A DNA stretch of 64,000 nt, from NCBI GenBank assembly GCA_937946835.1, contig CALFAV010000003.1, positions 45,718 through 109,717 on the forward strand. Reading direction: 5' to 3'. A program made the position numbers and the translations under genes. Numbering within the stretch: position 1 is the first letter of the stretch; each line of letters begins with the position of its first letter. The stretch comes from an uncultured Verrucomicrobiae bacterium. GTDB taxonomy: Bacteria > Verrucomicrobiota > Verrucomicrobiia > Limisphaerales > J093. Below, piece after piece: positions 10,103 to 19,812 of this stretch. The notes beneath the pieces were generated by a model. That model was not told where the DNA came from. It worked only from the letters and a program-made list of their open reading frames with translations, and did not search any database.

Positions 10103-12916
10103 ATGAACACTGCGTGCCGCGCCGCTTTCTACCTCGGGTTCCGTGTCGTGGTCCTGGGCGGGGCCCTCCTGGGCCGGGCTGCCGCCGCGGCCGACTCGAT
10201 CCCCCTGCCGGAGCATCCCCGCCCCGACTTCGAGCGCGCCGCCTGGATGAATCTAAACGGCACCTGGGAGTTTCGCTTCGACCCGGACAACGCCGGCGAG
10301 CGGGAAAACTGGGCCGGGGCGGCGGACGCGCCGTTCCCCGAGCGCATCCTCGTGCCGTTCCCTTGGGGCTCGCCGCTCTCGGGCGTGTCGAACCGGGCCG
10401 ACCTGGCCTGGTATCGCCGGGCGATCACCGTGCCCGAGGCGTGGCGCGGGCAGCGGGTGTTCCTGGTGGTGGGCGCGTGTGACTGGCTGACGCGGGGCTG
10501 GCTGGACGGCCAGGCGCTCGGGGAGCATCGTGGCGGCTACACGCCGTTCGAGTTCGAGTTGACCCCGCACGTGAAGTGGGGCACCGAGCAGCGGCTGGTC
10601 CTGCGCGTGGACGACTCGAAGCACCCCTTCAAGCTCGAGGGCAAACAGGGTTACGGCGAGGCCAAGGGCCTCTGGCAAACCGTGTATCTGGAGGCCCGCC
10701 CGGTCACGCACCTGACCGCCGTGCGGTTCACCCCCGAGGTGGACCGTGGCCGGGTGCAGGTGGCCGCCACGTTCAGCGACGCGGCTCCGGCCGGTGCCGA
10801 ACTGCGTCTGCGTTTCAAGACCGGCGACGTGCCCGAGGTCCGGCAGGCGGTTGCCGCCGGCTCGCGCGAAGCCGTGTTCGCGGTATCCCTGCCGCAACCC
10901 CGGCGGTGGTCGCTGGAAGACCCGTTCCTGTACGAGGTCGAGGCGGTGTTGGCCGCCAGCGGCGCGGAGGACCGCGTGGGCACGTACTTCGGCTTCCGCT
11001 CGATCAGCGTGGTGGACCTGCCGGGCACGGACTTCCCGTACGTCGCCCTCAACGGCCGGCCGGTGTACCTCCAGATGACCCTGGACCAGTCCTACCACCC
11101 GGAGGGCTTCTACACGTTTCCGAGCGACGCCTTCATGCGCGACGAAATCCTGCGCTCGCGCCGGCTGGGGCTGAACGCGAATCGCTTTCACGTGAAGATT
11201 GACGTGCCCCGCAAGCTGTACTGGGCCGACCGCCTGGGCCTGCTGGTCATGGCCGACGTGCCGAACAGTTGGGGCGAGCCGGACGCCGAGATGCGCCGCG
11301 AGATCGAGCACGCCCTGCGCGGCATGATCGCCCGCGACTTCAACCACCCGTCCATCTTCGCCTGGGTGCCGTTCAACGAGACCTGGGGTCTGTTCACCCG
11401 GCAGGGCGACCGGCGCGTGTACCTGCCCGAGACCCAGGCGTGGGTCGCCTCGATCTACCGGCTGGCCAAGCAACTGGACCCCACCCGGCTGGTCGAGGAC
11501 AACTCGCCCTGCAACCACGACCACGTCGAGACGGACCTCAACTCCTGGCACGCCTACCTGCCCGGCTGGGCCTGGCGCGAGCACCTGGACCAGGTCACGC
11601 GCGACACCTTTCCCGGCTCGACGTGGAACTTCATCGGCGGCCGCAAGCAGGCCCGCCAGCCGTTGCTCAACAGCGAGTGCGGCAACGTCTGGGGCTACGA
11701 GGGCAGTACCGGCGACGTGGACTGGTCCTGGGACTACCACATCATGATGAACGAATTCCGCCGCCACCCGAAGATCTGCGGCTGGCTCTACACCGAGCAC
11801 CACGACGTCATCAACGAGTGGAACGGCTACTACCGCTACGATCGCTCCGACAAATTCACCGGCCTCGAGGAGCTTTACCCCGGCATGAGCCTGCGCGACC
11901 TGCACGCGCCGTTTTACCTCTCCACCGGCAGCGACCTGTGCCGCGACGCCAAACCGGGCGAGACCGTGCGTGTGCCGCTGTTCGCCTCGTTCATGACCGA
12001 CACCGCCCCGGCGGCGAAACTGGTGATCCGCTCCGAACTGGTCGCCTGGGATACCCTGGGCCGCCAGCGCCAGTACAACCGCGGCGGCGCCGAGATGCCG
12101 TTCCATCCCTGGCTGAACACCGAACTGCCCCCGCTCAAGGTGCCGATGCCGCCGGTGCCCGGCGTGGCCGTGCTCCGGCTCGCGCTCGAGACGCCCGACG
12201 GCCGGGTGCTGCACCGCAACTTCACCACCTTCCGCGTGAGCGACGGCCCGGCGCCGCGCGACGAGACGATCAAGACCGACGCCGGCAGCGTGCGCGTGGT
12301 CCGCTTCGCCCCCGCCAGCTTCCGCGACGCCCGATGGTCGCTCAAGCAGTGGACCGTGCTCGACGGCCTCAAGGTCAACGGCGCCGGCCACGGCTACTTC
12401 GAGTACCGCGTACCCTGGCCGGCCGGGCTGGACCCGGCCCGGGTGGCCGGAGCCACGTTCCTCCTGGAGGCCTCGGCCAAGGAACTCTTCGCCAAGGACC
12501 GCGAAGGCTCGACCTTCAAGGACGTGGATTACATGCGCGGCGAGGGCGCCGCCCACCGCAGCCAGAACCCGAACTCCTATCCGATGACCGACACCGAGCC
12601 GTTCCCCAGCGCGGTGCGCATCCGGGTCAACGGCGTGGCCGCGGGGGTGTTCGACCTGCCCGACGACCCCGCCGACCACCGCGGCATCCTGTCCTGGCAC
12701 GCCCAGCTTCGGGACAAGCGGCTGCGCGAGGCCGGCTCCTACGGTTACCTGGTCAGTGCCACGGTGCCGCCGGCCGCGCTGGCCGCGGCGGCGCAGGCGA
12801 GGGAGTGGGTCATCCGGCTGGAAGTGGACGAGGCCCTGCCCGGCGGCCTGGCCATTTACGGCGAGCGCTTCGGGCGTTACCCGGTCGAACCGACGCTGAT
12901 TTTCAACCTGAAGTAA
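10103..12916 (+). CDS. Glycoside hydrolase family 2 protein (beta-galactosidase/glucuronidase-like)
   Basis: Signal peptide; GH2 sandwich, TIM-barrel (FAWVPFNETWG, GWLYTEHHDVINEW) and C-terminal domains. Confidence 0.9.
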   Translation: MNTACRAAFYLGFRVVVLGGALLGRAAAAADSIPLPEHPRPDFERAAWMNLNGTWEFRFDPDNAGERENWAGAADAPFPERILVPFPWGSPLSGVSNRADLAWYRRAITVPEAWRGQRVFLVVGACDWLTRGWLDGQALGEHRGGYTPFEFELTPHVKWGTEQRLVLRVDDSKHPFKLEGKQGYGEAKGLWQTVYLEARPVTHLTAVRFTPEVDRGRVQVAATFSDAAPAGAELRLRFKTGDVPEVRQAVAAGSREAVFAVSLPQPRRWSLEDPFLYEVEAVLAASGAEDRVGTYFGFRSISVVDLPGTDFPYVALNGRPVYLQMTLDQSYHPEGFYTFPSDAFMRDEILRSRRLGLNANRFHVKIDVPRKLYWADRLGLLVMADVPNSWGEPDAEMRREIEHALRGMIARDFNHPSIFAWVPFNETWGLFTRQGDRRVYLPETQAWVASIYRLAKQLDPTRLVEDNSPCNHDHVETDLNSWHAYLPGWAWREHLDQVTRDTFPGSTWNFIGGRKQARQPLLNSECGNVWGYEGSTGDVDWSWDYHIMMNEFRRHPKICGWLYTEHHDVINEWNGYYRYDRSDKFTGLEELYPGMSLRDLHAPFYLSTGSDLCRDAKPGETVRVPLFASFMTDTAPAAKLVIRSELVAWDTLGRQRQYNRGGAEMPFHPWLNTELPPLKVPMPPVPGVAVLRLALETPDGRVLHRNFTTFRVSDGPAPRDETIKTDAGSVRVVRFAPASFRDARWSLKQWTVLDGLKVNGAGHGYFEYRVPWPAGLDPARVAGATFLLEASAKELFAKDREGSTFKDVDYMRGEGAAHRSQNPNSYPMTDTEPFPSAVRIRVNGVAAGVFDLPDDPADHRGILSWHAQLRDKRLREAGSYGYLVSATVPPAALAAAAQAREWVIRLEVDEALPGGLAIYGERFGRYPVEPTLIFNLK

Positions 12917-12960
12917 ACGCCCCGCGGAGCCGCCCCGGCTCGGGTCCGGGCCGTCCGGCG

Positions 12961-13974
12961 TCACGGTTCCCGCGCCTCGAGGATGGCCAGGCTCTTGAGC
13001 AGGTCCAGCGCGCGGGCCAACACGGGATCGGTCACACGTGGCCCTTCGGCAGGTTCGGGTCGGCGCGAGCGCGCGGCCGCACTCCCCGGGCCTTCGCGGT
13101 GCATGCGCACCAGGTCCGCCTCGGTGAGCCGCGCCACCCGCGCGCCCGGGCCGGCGCTCGCGGGCTGGTAAAAGGGGTCTTCGATGAAGCGGCGTTCGTC
13201 CGCGTCCGCGATTTCGACGCGGATGTCCGGGGCGAGTCCCGAAAAGCTCAGCGGGCGTGCGCCGGGGCCGACCCTGACCGCCGCCACGGCCAGGCGCAGG
13301 TGCTGACCGGTGCTGAGCGGGAACTCGCGATAGACGGCCGCCTCGCCCGCCGTGGGCCGGCCCAACAGCAGGGCCAGGCGCAATTCATGCAGCGCAGCCG
13401 CCAGGGCCTCGGCGGCGCCGCGCGTTTCGCGGTTCACCAGCACCGCCAGCCGCCAGGGCAGCGCGTTGGTCTTGGCCGTGGCGGTGTGCCGTGTGGTCCC
13501 CCATTCGATCAGCGGCCGGGGCTCGGCCACAAACAGGTCGGCGACCGCCGCGGCGGCCTCGAGGTCCTCACCGCCGGCGAAGCGCAGGTCCAGGACCACG
13601 CCCTGGAGCTCTGCCGACGCGCGCCAGCTTTCCAGCGTGGTCCGGACGGCCTCCGCCAGGCCGGCCGCCACCCGGCCCACGCGCAGGCAGGCCAGGCTGT
13701 TTTCAAACACATTGGTGCGCGCCAGCAGGGGCGGCGGCGGCTCCGTCGGGGCGGTTTCCGGGGGAAGGTTGGTAACCAGGAACACCCGCGGTTGGAGCCG
13801 GTCCAGCAGGCCGTGAACCGCTGCGGCGTTGAGTTCGGCCTCGGTCGCGCCGACCAGGTGGGCGCGGAGCAGACCCAGGACCTCCTCCAGGGGGGGCGCA
13901 TCGGCGGGGCGGGCGGGCGCGAGCAGCAGGCCGCCGCCCAGGCCCAGCAACAACACACACAGGGCGCGTGTCAT
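12961..13974 (-). CDS. S41 (CtpA-like) peptidase-family protein, catalytic Ser and Lys apparently absent
   Basis: GVVLDLRFAGGEDLEAAAAVADLF and RLAVLVNRETRGAAEALAAALHELRLALLLGRPTAGEAAVYREF align to the S41 core. Confidence 0.75.
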   Translation of the reverse strand: MTRALCVLLLGLGGGLLLAPARPADAPPLEEVLGLLRAHLVGATEAELNAAAVHGLLDRLQPRVFLVTNLPPETAPTEPPPPLLARTNVFENSLACLRVGRVAAGLAEAVRTTLESWRASAELQGVVLDLRFAGGEDLEAAAAVADLFVAEPRPLIEWGTTRHTATAKTNALPWRLAVLVNRETRGAAEALAAALHELRLALLLGRPTAGEAAVYREFPLSTGQHLRLAVAAVRVGPGARPLSFSGLAPDIRVEIADADERRFIEDPFYQPASAGPGARVARLTEADLVRMHREGPGSAAARSRRPEPAEGPRVTDPVLARALDLLKSLAILEAREP

Positions 13975-14054
13975 GGCCCGGCACGCTACCACGGCTCCGG
14001 GCGCGGACGCGAATTTTCTTTGCCCGGCTGCGCCGGCTTCGCATCTTTTACGGC

Positions 14055-14579
14055 ATGGGGACGCGACGCAAGGCGCGCGAGTGCGCCATGCAATTTCTGT
14101 TTCAGTACGACCTGAACCCGGCCGCGGACCTGGACGAGGCGTTGGAACGGTTCTGGGAGGCGCAGCGGGCACGGGAACAGGAGGCCGCCGCAGCGGGCGC
14201 GGCCAAGCCTGCCGAAGGGGCACTGCCTCCGCCCACGGCCGCGGAATCGGCGGTGCGGCTGTTTGCCGATCCGTTGATCCGCGGCACCCTCGAACACCGG
14301 GACGAGCTGGACGAGCGGATTCGGAAACACGCCAAAAACTGGTCGCTGCACCGCATGGCGGTGGTGGACCGCAACCTGCTCCGGCTGGCCGCCTACGAAA
14401 TGCTCTACCGCGAGGACATCCCGCCGGTGGTCAGTATCAATGAGGCGGTGGACATCGCCAAAAAGTACTCGACCGATGACAGCGGCAAGTTTGTGAACGG
14501 CATCCTCGACAGCCTGCGCAAGGAAATCCTGCGTCCCGCCCGGCACGCCGGTTCCCCCTCCGGTTCTCCCCGCCCGTGA
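14055..14579 (+). CDS. nusB: Transcription antitermination factor NusB
   Basis: RRKARECAMQFLFQYD...LAAYEMLYREDIPPVVSINEAVDIAKKYSTDDSGKFVNGILD. Confidence 0.95.
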   Translation: MGTRRKARECAMQFLFQYDLNPAADLDEALERFWEAQRAREQEAAAAGAAKPAEGALPPPTAAESAVRLFADPLIRGTLEHRDELDERIRKHAKNWSLHRMAVVDRNLLRLAAYEMLYREDIPPVVSINEAVDIAKKYSTDDSGKFVNGILDSLRKEILRPARHAGSPSGSPRP

Positions 14580-15409
14580 TGTTCGCCGACCTGCACCTCC
14601 ACACGCACTTCTCCGACGGCACCTGGACGCCGGAGGCGCTCGCCGCCGAAGCCCGGCGCCTGGGGCTGGGGGCGCTGGCGCTGACCGACCACGACACCGT
14701 GGAAGGCTGCGCCCGCGCCGCCGCCGCGTGCGCCCAGCACGGGCTGGAGTTCGTGCCCGGCACCGAGTTGACCGCCGAGCACGAGGGCCACGAGGTGCAC
14801 ATCCTGGGGTACTTCCTCGAGACCACGCACCCCGACCTGCTGCGGGAATTGACCCGCTTCCAACAGGCGCGCCAGGAGCGCATCCGCGAAATGGTGGCGC
14901 GCCTGAACCGCCAGGGGGTGGGGCTGCGCCCGGAGGCGGTCTTCGCGCTGGCCAACTGCCGCTCCCCCGGCCGCCCGCACGTGGCCCGGGCCCTGGTGCA
15001 GCACGGCTATTGCGGCTCGTCGGACGAGGCCTTCGAGCGCTTCCTCAAAAAGCATCGGCCGGCCTGGGTACCCAAGTGCAAAATCTCCGCCCGCCGGGCC
15101 ATCGAGCTGATCCACGCCGCCGGCGGCCTGGCGGTGATGGCCCACCCCGGGCTGAACCATCACGACGCGCTCATCCCGATCCTGGTGGAGGGCGGGTTGG
15201 ACGGGATCGAGTGCTGGCACACAAAACACACTCCGGCCCAGACAGCGCGGTACCTCGAACTGGCGCGGCACCACCGGTTGTTGGTAACCGGCGGCTCGGA
15301 TTGCCACGGCACCAGCAAGGGGCAGCCCGTGCTGGGGCAGGTGCGGCTGGCCTGGGAACATTACCTGCGGCTCAAGCAGGCCCCGCGACCGGCCGCCACT
15401 CCCACCTGA
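14579..15409 (+). CDS. PHP domain-containing phosphoesterase (GTG at 14576 or ATG at 14579)
   Basis: MFADLHLHTHFSDGTWTPEAL, ALTDHDTVEG, MAHPGLNHHD, GGSDCHG. Confidence 0.93.
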   Translation: MFADLHLHTHFSDGTWTPEALAAEARRLGLGALALTDHDTVEGCARAAAACAQHGLEFVPGTELTAEHEGHEVHILGYFLETTHPDLLRELTRFQQARQERIREMVARLNRQGVGLRPEAVFALANCRSPGRPHVARALVQHGYCGSSDEAFERFLKKHRPAWVPKCKISARRAIELIHAAGGLAVMAHPGLNHHDALIPILVEGGLDGIECWHTKHTPAQTARYLELARHHRLLVTGGSDCHGTSKGQPVLGQVRLAWEHYLRLKQAPRPAATPT

Positions 15410-15416
15410 GTTTCTC

Positions 15417-16346
15417 ATGAGCTTCTTCCAACGCCTCAAGGCCGGTCTGGCCAAAACCCAGCACCGGCTCGTCCACGAAATTCGGCGCATTGTCACCCGC
15501 TCCCCGCGGCTGACCGGGGCCACGCTCGAGGAACTCGAGGCCGCGTTGCTGGGCGCCGACCTGGGGCTGCCGATGACCCGGCGAATCGTGGACGCGGTCA
15601 AAACGGCCTACGAAACCCGGGGCCGCGACGGCCCGGACGTCTTCGCCATCGCGCGCGCGCAAATCGAGCAGGCGCTCACGCCCGCCGAGACCCCGCTGGG
15701 GCGCGCGTCCGCCGGCCTCACGGTGGTGTCCGTGGTTGGGGTCAACGGCACCGGCAAAACCACCACCTGCGCCAAGCTCGCCCACTACGTGCAGGGCCGC
15801 GGCGCCGCGGCGATGCTGGCCGCGTGCGACACCTTCCGCGCCGCGGCCATCGAGCAGCTCCAGCTCTGGGGCCGGCGGCTGGGCGTGCCGGTGATCGCCG
15901 CCGCCTACCAGGCCGACCCCGCCGCCGTGGCCCACGACGCCATTGCCGCTGCGCAGGCGCGGGGGGCGGATTACCTGTTCGTGGACACGGCCGGCCGGTT
16001 GCACACCAAGAGCAACCTCATGAAGGAGCTCCAGAAAATCCACCGGGTCATGGACAAAAAACTGCCCGGGGCGCCGCACGAGGTGTTCCTGGTGCTGGAC
16101 GCCACCACGGGCATGAACGCGCTGGCCCAGGCGCGCGAGTTCCACCGGGCCGTGCCCCTGACCGGTCTGGTGGTCACCAAGCTGGACGGCACCAGCAAGG
16201 GCGGGATGGTCGTGGCGATCCAACAGGAGTTGGGCCTGCCGGTCCGGTTCATCGGCGTGGGCGAGCAGGCCGAGGACCTGCAGCCCTTCGACCCGCGCCA
16301 GTTCGCCGAGGCGCTGTTTGGCACTCCGGAACCGGCCGTGGCCTGA
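15417..16346 (+). CDS. ftsY: Signal recognition particle receptor FtsY (short form)
   Basis: GVNGTGKTTTCAKLA, AACDTFRAAAIEQLQLW, FVDTAGRLHTKSNLM, TKLDGTSKGG. Confidence 0.96.
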   Translation: MSFFQRLKAGLAKTQHRLVHEIRRIVTRSPRLTGATLEELEAALLGADLGLPMTRRIVDAVKTAYETRGRDGPDVFAIARAQIEQALTPAETPLGRASAGLTVVSVVGVNGTGKTTTCAKLAHYVQGRGAAAMLAACDTFRAAAIEQLQLWGRRLGVPVIAAAYQADPAAVAHDAIAAAQARGADYLFVDTAGRLHTKSNLMKELQKIHRVMDKKLPGAPHEVFLVLDATTGMNALAQAREFHRAVPLTGLVVTKLDGTSKGGMVVAIQQELGLPVRFIGVGEQAEDLQPFDPRQFAEALFGTPEPAVA

Positions 16347-16426
16347 ACCGCCCGCGCCCGGCCCCCGGCCCGTGTCGTGCCCGGAACGGAATGGCCTTGT
16401 GCGGGCCGGCAGGTTAGACTTCGGTC

Positions 16427-17815
16427 ATGCCAGAAAAGCAGCTTTCGGAGATCCCCCGCGCCCTGCGTGAGCAGTACGAGAAGGGCCGGCTGGCCTACGA
16501 GCGGAACAACCTCGACTACGCCATCACCCTCCTGACCCGGCTGCTGGAATTGGAGCCGGGGTTTTACGCCGCCCGGGAGGCGCTGCGCGCCGCCCAGTTC
16601 AAGCGCGGCAAGGCCGGGGGGTTGTTCCGCAAGGTCCTGGGCGCCGCGCCCAAGCTGGTCCAGGCCCGGCTGGCCCTGCGCAAAAACCCGCTCGAGGCGT
16701 TGCCGCTGCTGGAGGATGTCCTGAACTCCGACCCGCAAAACCTCGAGGCTCACAAGCTGCTGGCGGAGGCCGCCCTGGCCGCCGATCTGCCCCGCACCGC
16801 CCAGCTTTCCCTGGAAATCGCCTACAAGCAGGCCCCGCACGACCGCCACGTGGCCCTGCCCCTGGCGCGCCTGTTGGCCGCCGCCGGCCAGGGCGCCAAG
16901 GCCGAGGCCATCGTCACCGCCCTGGCTGCCGCACATCCGCAGGACCCGGAGATCGCCCAGGCCGTCAAGGACGTGGCCGCCAACCGCACCCTGGTCGAAG
17001 GCGGCTACGCCGCGCTCGAGGACGGCCAGGGCTCTTATCGGGACATCCTCAGGGACGAGAAAGAGGCCGTGGCCCTCGAGCAGGAAAAACGCGATCACAA
17101 GGACGCCTCCGCGGCGGCGCAACTCCTGGCCGAATACCGGGCCCGCCTGGAAAAAGAGCCGGGCAACCTGCGGCTGGTGCGCGCCCTGGCCGAGTTGTAC
17201 GCGGAGCAAAACCGCTTCGACGAAGCCCTTGAATGCTACGCCCGGCTGCAGGCCGCCGAGACCGGCGATCCCACCCTCGAGCGGGCCATCGCCCAGGTGC
17301 GTGAGCGCCGGCTCGACTTTTTGATCGCCCAACTCGACCCGGCCGTGCCCGAGCAGGCCGCCCGCCGCGAGGCGTTGCTGCGCGAAAAACGGGAGTTCCA
17401 ACTCGCCGCCGCCCGGGCCCGGGTGGAGAAGTACCCGCACGACCTGCAGCTCCGCTACGAGCTGGGCGTGCTCTACTTCGAGCTGGGCCGACTGACCGAG
17501 GCCATCCAGGAATTCCAGAAGGCCCAGAACAACCCCCACATCCGCATCCAGGCGCTGTACCACCTGGGCCAGTGCTTTGCCCAACGCCGCATGTACGACC
17601 TGGCCGCCCGCACCTTCGAGAACGCCATTCGCGAAAAACCCCTCCTCGACGAGGAAAAAAAGACCCTGATCTACGCCCTGGGCTGCGCGCTGGAAGCGAT
17701 GGGCAAAAAGGCCGAGGCCATCGCGCAGTTCAAACTCATCTACGAGGCCGACATCGGCTTCAAGGACGTGGCCGCGCGCGTGGACGCTTACTACAACTCC
17801 GCGCCGTCACCCTAA
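16427..17815 (+). CDS. Tetratricopeptide repeat protein
   Basis: Multiple TPR-like helical pairs (LRLVRALAELYAEQNRFDEALECYARL..., LRYELGVLYFELGRLTEAIQEFQKAQ). Confidence 0.88.
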   Translation: MPEKQLSEIPRALREQYEKGRLAYERNNLDYAITLLTRLLELEPGFYAAREALRAAQFKRGKAGGLFRKVLGAAPKLVQARLALRKNPLEALPLLEDVLNSDPQNLEAHKLLAEAALAADLPRTAQLSLEIAYKQAPHDRHVALPLARLLAAAGQGAKAEAIVTALAAAHPQDPEIAQAVKDVAANRTLVEGGYAALEDGQGSYRDILRDEKEAVALEQEKRDHKDASAAAQLLAEYRARLEKEPGNLRLVRALAELYAEQNRFDEALECYARLQAAETGDPTLERAIAQVRERRLDFLIAQLDPAVPEQAARREALLREKREFQLAAARARVEKYPHDLQLRYELGVLYFELGRLTEAIQEFQKAQNNPHIRIQALYHLGQCFAQRRMYDLAARTFENAIREKPLLDEEKKTLIYALGCALEAMGKKAEAIAQFKLIYEADIGFKDVAARVDAYYNSAPSP

Positions 17816-17874
17816 AACCACTGGCCGGCGGCCAAACCGGGCGCGGCCCCGCCCCGACCAAAGCTCCGACCCGG

Positions 17875-18780
17875 CTACGGCGCCCCGGGCCCCCCGGCGG
17901 CGGTCGCCAGCGCCTCGGCCAGTTCGGCCGGGCTCCAGGCGTTGCCGTCAAACTGGCGGAAAATGCGACCCTGCGGGTCCAGCACCACGGTGCGCAGGTT
18001 GTGGGAAAAACCGCCTCCCTCCCGGCTGATCATCAGGTCCAGTCGCGGGGCCAGACGCGCGAGCGTGGCGGGCGCGGCCACGGCGAAGAGCCAGCGGTCC
18101 GGATTCTCGCCCCGGTAGGCGCGGGCGTAGCGGGCCAGCACGGCGGGGCGGTCGAACTCCGCGTCAAACGACACGCACAGGAACTGCCAGTTGGTCGGCG
18201 CGCCGGTCCGGGCCAGGAGGAGGTCGCGCGCGTCGCGAAAATGCGCGTTCATCCGCGGGCAGTAATCGGGCAGCGGACAGCGCGTGAAAAAGAACGTGAA
18301 GGCCACGGCCCGCCCGCGGAAGTCGGACAGGCGCACCGTGCGCCCGTGTTCGTCCAGGAATTCCGCGTCCGGCACCGGATCGCCCGGCTTCAGCTCCGGC
18401 GCGGCTTCGGGCACGAACAACGGCGTCGCCGCGGCCGCGACGGTTTGCGCCCGGCCCACCCGGCGGATGCCATCAATCCAGTGCGTCTCCGCACTGGCGT
18501 GGAGGCGGAAGGTGATTTCATCGCCCACCTGGATGCCCGCCAGTTCGGCCGGGTCGCGCACGTTCAACTCCATCGTCATTTTCGGCATGTAGCCCGGGAT
18601 TTCCTCATGGCGGATGACGGCCGTGCGGTGGTCGGCGGCGATTTGCCGCACCACGCCGCGCGTGTCGAAGCTCCGGAGGCCCTCATTCGGAGTGGCCGTG
18701 GTTGGCGGGGCGGGCGAGCGGCCGCAGCCCGCGGCCAGCCCCACCACCAGACCGCTCAGACAGAACAGACGGATTCGCAT
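17875..18780 (-). CDS. Lipoprotein with N-terminal CusF-like copper-binding domain and C-terminal SCO1/SenC domain
   Basis: Lipobox LAAGC; IPGYMPKMTMELNV (CusF-like); FFFTRCPLPDYCPRMNAHF and VVLDPQGRIFRQFDG (SCO1-like). Confidence 0.85.
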   Translation of the reverse strand: MRIRLFCLSGLVVGLAAGCGRSPAPPTTATPNEGLRSFDTRGVVRQIAADHRTAVIRHEEIPGYMPKMTMELNVRDPAELAGIQVGDEITFRLHASAETHWIDGIRRVGRAQTVAAAATPLFVPEAAPELKPGDPVPDAEFLDEHGRTVRLSDFRGRAVAFTFFFTRCPLPDYCPRMNAHFRDARDLLLARTGAPTNWQFLCVSFDAEFDRPAVLARYARAYRGENPDRWLFAVAAPATLARLAPRLDLMISREGGGFSHNLRTVVLDPQGRIFRQFDGNAWSPAELAEALATAAGGPGAP

Positions 18781-18782
18781 GA

Positions 18783-19481
18783 TCAAACACCGGATTCGTG
18801 ACGCAGCCGTTCCAGCGCGGCCAGGACCCGGGCGACCGCGCCGGGCCGCAGCCCGTGGATCAGCTCGCGCACCCGCCCGGTGCGGTCCACCACCGCCAGA
18901 TGGTCGAGGTTGACGAAGCCGCCGGGAATGAGCGTTTCCAATTCGGGCGCGCGGGACAGAAAACTGGTTTCGATGAGCCGATAGACCTCCGCCTTTTCGC
19001 CGGTCAGGAAAAGCCAGCGGTCCGGGTCGGCCCGGTACCGCGCGGCAAAACGCGCCAGCGTCTCGGGAGTGTCGGTGCGCGGGTCCACGGTCAGCGAAAC
19101 CAACCGGACATCCTCCGCGCCGGCCAACGCCTGTTGCAGCTCGGCCATCCGGTCATTGACCGCCCGGCAGCTCAGTGAGCAACTGGTGAACAGGAAACTG
19201 ACCACCAGGAGGCGGCCGCGCAGTTCGTCGCGCGAGACGGTGCGGCCGGAGCGCTCGGTCAGCGTGAAGTCCACCAACGCGCGTGCCCCGAGCGGCGCGG
19301 CACCGGCCCGGCCGGTCCCGCGTCGGCCCGTCCACCAGCCCAGGCCGGCCGCGACGGCGGCCAGGACCAGCCCGGCGCCCAGCGTACCCAACCATTCGCG
19401 GCGGGTCAGCCGCGGGTCTCCGGCGCACTGCGGGGCCTCAGCGGCGGGCGGATTTGGGCGGCTTGACGGGGCGGGCGGCAT
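18783..19481 (-). CDS. SCO1/SenC family protein with twin-arginine-like signal
   Basis: TRREWLGTLGAGLVLAAVA; SFLFTSCSLSCRAVNDRM (CxxxC); VSLTVDPRTDTPE. Confidence 0.85.
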   Translation of the reverse strand: MPPAPSSRPNPPAAEAPQCAGDPRLTRREWLGTLGAGLVLAAVAAGLGWWTGRRGTGRAGAAPLGARALVDFTLTERSGRTVSRDELRGRLLVVSFLFTSCSLSCRAVNDRMAELQQALAGAEDVRLVSLTVDPRTDTPETLARFAARYRADPDRWLFLTGEKAEVYRLIETSFLSRAPELETLIPGGFVNLDHLAVVDRTGRVRELIHGLRPGAVARVLAALERLRHESGV

Positions 19482-19767
19482 AGCCGGCTTCGGCAATGAC
19501 CTTTTGCAGGTTTTGTAGTGAGACCCGGTTGGTGTCGTGGACCACCCGGGCGAGTTGGTTGGTGAAGCCAACCTCCGCGTGCACCACACCCGGGGTCTGT
19601 TTGAGTTCGATGGTGAGGCCGCGGGCGCAGCCCTCGCAGTGCATCCCGGAAATGGCCAGCCAGTTGGTGGCGTTGGCGGTGGGCGGCGGTGGGGACGGCT
19701 CGGCGGCCCGCAGGGCGGCCGGTAGCCACAGGGGCAAACAGGCCAGGAGACTTAATGGGATTTTCAT
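19438..19767 (-). CDS. Secreted heavy-metal-associated (HMA) domain protein
   Basis: Signal peptide; ISGMHCEGCARGLTIELKQTPGVVHAEV (MxCxxC fold). Confidence 0.88.
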   Translation of the reverse strand: MKIPLSLLACLPLWLPAALRAAEPSPPPPTANATNWLAISGMHCEGCARGLTIELKQTPGVVHAEVGFTNQLARVVHDTNRVSLQNLQKVIAEAGYAARPVKPPKSARR

Positions 19768-19812
19768 GGGGTTCACGAGTTGGAGGTAGAGTTGGGAATG
19801 GTTGGAACGGTT

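Noticed and set aside
10253-14115. 903-aa (-) and 948-aa (+) ORFs overlapping the GH2 and S41 genes
   Set aside because: Shadow frames with Arg/Gly/Pro-rich composition; the GH2 and S41 frames carry family motifs.
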